Below the pieces are notes generated by a model. The model saw only the letters and a list, made by a program, of their open reading frames with translations, was not told the DNA's origin and ran no database searches. Below are positions 6,226-6,501 of a stretch of 6,501 nucleotides of DNA, in pieces (within the stretch, counting starts at the first letter, position 1; each line of letters begins with the position of its first letter). The stretch covers positions 1-6,501 of the forward strand of contig JAJCYX010000095.1 in the NCBI GenBank assembly GCA_029262715.1, in the 5' to 3' direction. The DNA is from Chloroflexota bacterium. GTDB lineage: Bacteria; Chloroflexota; Dehalococcoidia; Lucifugimonadales; Lucifugimonadaceae. The translations under genes were made by a program, and so were the position numbers.

Positions 6226-6243
6226 GCGGCACAGCCGCATTTT
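6226..6243 (+). terminator. Short intrinsic terminator after the dehydrogenase
   Basis: GCGGC (6226-6230) pairs exactly with GCCGC (6234-6238) around ACA, followed by ATTTTCG. Five GC-rich pairs plus a four-T run, five bases after the stop codon, is a reasonable though short terminator. It lies between convergent genes, as expected; the T run serves only the plus strand. Confidence 0.45.
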
Positions 6244-6304
6244 CGTTGGATGAGCGCTGGTCAGTACTTGTCATGATGGCTCGATGCGTGGTGCAGTGAG
6301 TCTC

Positions 6305-6501
6305 TCACCGCATGTGCATTCCGCCGTTCACATCGAGCGTTACTCCGGTTACGTAGCTTGATCGGTCCGATGCAAGGAATATGGCGGCCTCAGCCTGCTC
6401 TCGAGTCTCTGACGCTCGCCCCAAAGGGATGATCAGGTTGCCGCGCTGGGGAACCTCTCGTCCTTCCGCTTCAGATTCTTCAAGCGCCTTCTCAAACGCC
6501 T
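6305..6501 (-). CDS. Short-chain dehydrogenase/reductase, C-terminal fragment (5' end outside window)
   Basis: On the minus strand the frame is open from the right edge to a TGA at 6307-6305, giving 64 visible residues. It ends in AAIFLASDRSSYVTGVTLDVNGGMHMR, the standard C-terminus of FabG-like SDR enzymes, in which the 'FLASD.SSYVTG..L.V.GG' strand-helix closes the Rossmann fold and helps form the tetramer. An acidic helix AFEKALEESEAEGRE and then IIPLGRASE, the equivalent of the usual 'P.GR...PEE' turn, precede it. The catalytic Tyr-x-x-x-Lys and the cofactor-binding Gly motif are outside the window, so substrate and cofactor cannot be judged. It converges on the Ldh_2 dehydrogenase with 84 bases between stops; two oxidoreductases side by side suggest a catabolic cluster continuing to the right. 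Confidence 0.9.
   Translation of the reverse strand, partial: AFEKALEESEAEGREVPQRGNLIIPLGRASETREQAEAAIFLASDRSSYVTGVTLDVNGGMHMR

Overview
The window looks like a piece of a free-living bacterial chromosome of moderately high GC. It has short intergenic gaps, mixed ATG and TTG starts, and mostly clear Shine-Dalgarno sites. The gene set (DinG-type helicase, OGG1-type 8-oxoguanine glycosylase, tRNA nucleotidyltransferase, Ldh_2-type dehydrogenase, SDR) would fit an environmental, possibly marine, Chloroflexota/SAR202-like lineage. That placement is only a guess from the style of the proteins; no rRNA or other marker is present. I see no transposase, phage gene, CRISPR array, tRNA or rRNA gene, so this reads as core or ordinary accessory chromosome rather than an island.

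Layout. 1-298 (+): C-terminal end of a DinG-family helicase, cut by the window edge. 379-1350 (+): an OGG1-like 8-oxoguanine DNA glycosylase/lyase in the same direction, so the left end is a DNA-repair pair. 1387-2064 (-): a protein built from two tandem copies of a dimeric alpha/beta-barrel (ABM/NIPSNAP-like) domain, convergent with the glycosylase. Its upstream region carries a perfect 7-bp inverted repeat next to promoter-like boxes. 2206-2820 (-): an unrecognised small P-loop kinase-like protein. It is divergent from 2883-3590 (+), a HAD-superfamily phosphatase that lacks a Shine-Dalgarno and may be leaderless. 3658-4959 (-): CCA tRNA nucleotidyltransferase/poly(A) polymerase family enzyme. 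5132-6220 (+): Ldh_2-family (malate/L-lactate/ureidoglycolate type) NAD(P)-dependent dehydrogenase. 6305-6501 (-): C-terminal end of a short-chain dehydrogenase/reductase, convergent with the dehydrogenase across a short terminator-like hairpin.

Functionally the window is a mosaic: base-excision repair and helicase on the left, a possible kinase/phosphatase pair in the middle, tRNA 3'-end maturation, then two oxidoreductases on the right that could act in hydroxyacid or sugar-acid catabolism. No non-coding stretch exceeds 300 bases; the longest gaps are 2065-2205 and 4960-5131. I did not find a convincing new multi-gene system. The most interesting local items are the operator-like repeat before the tandem-barrel gene, the kinase/phosphatase divergent pair with a possible leaderless start, and departures from family consensus in the glycosylase and the nucleotidyltransferase.
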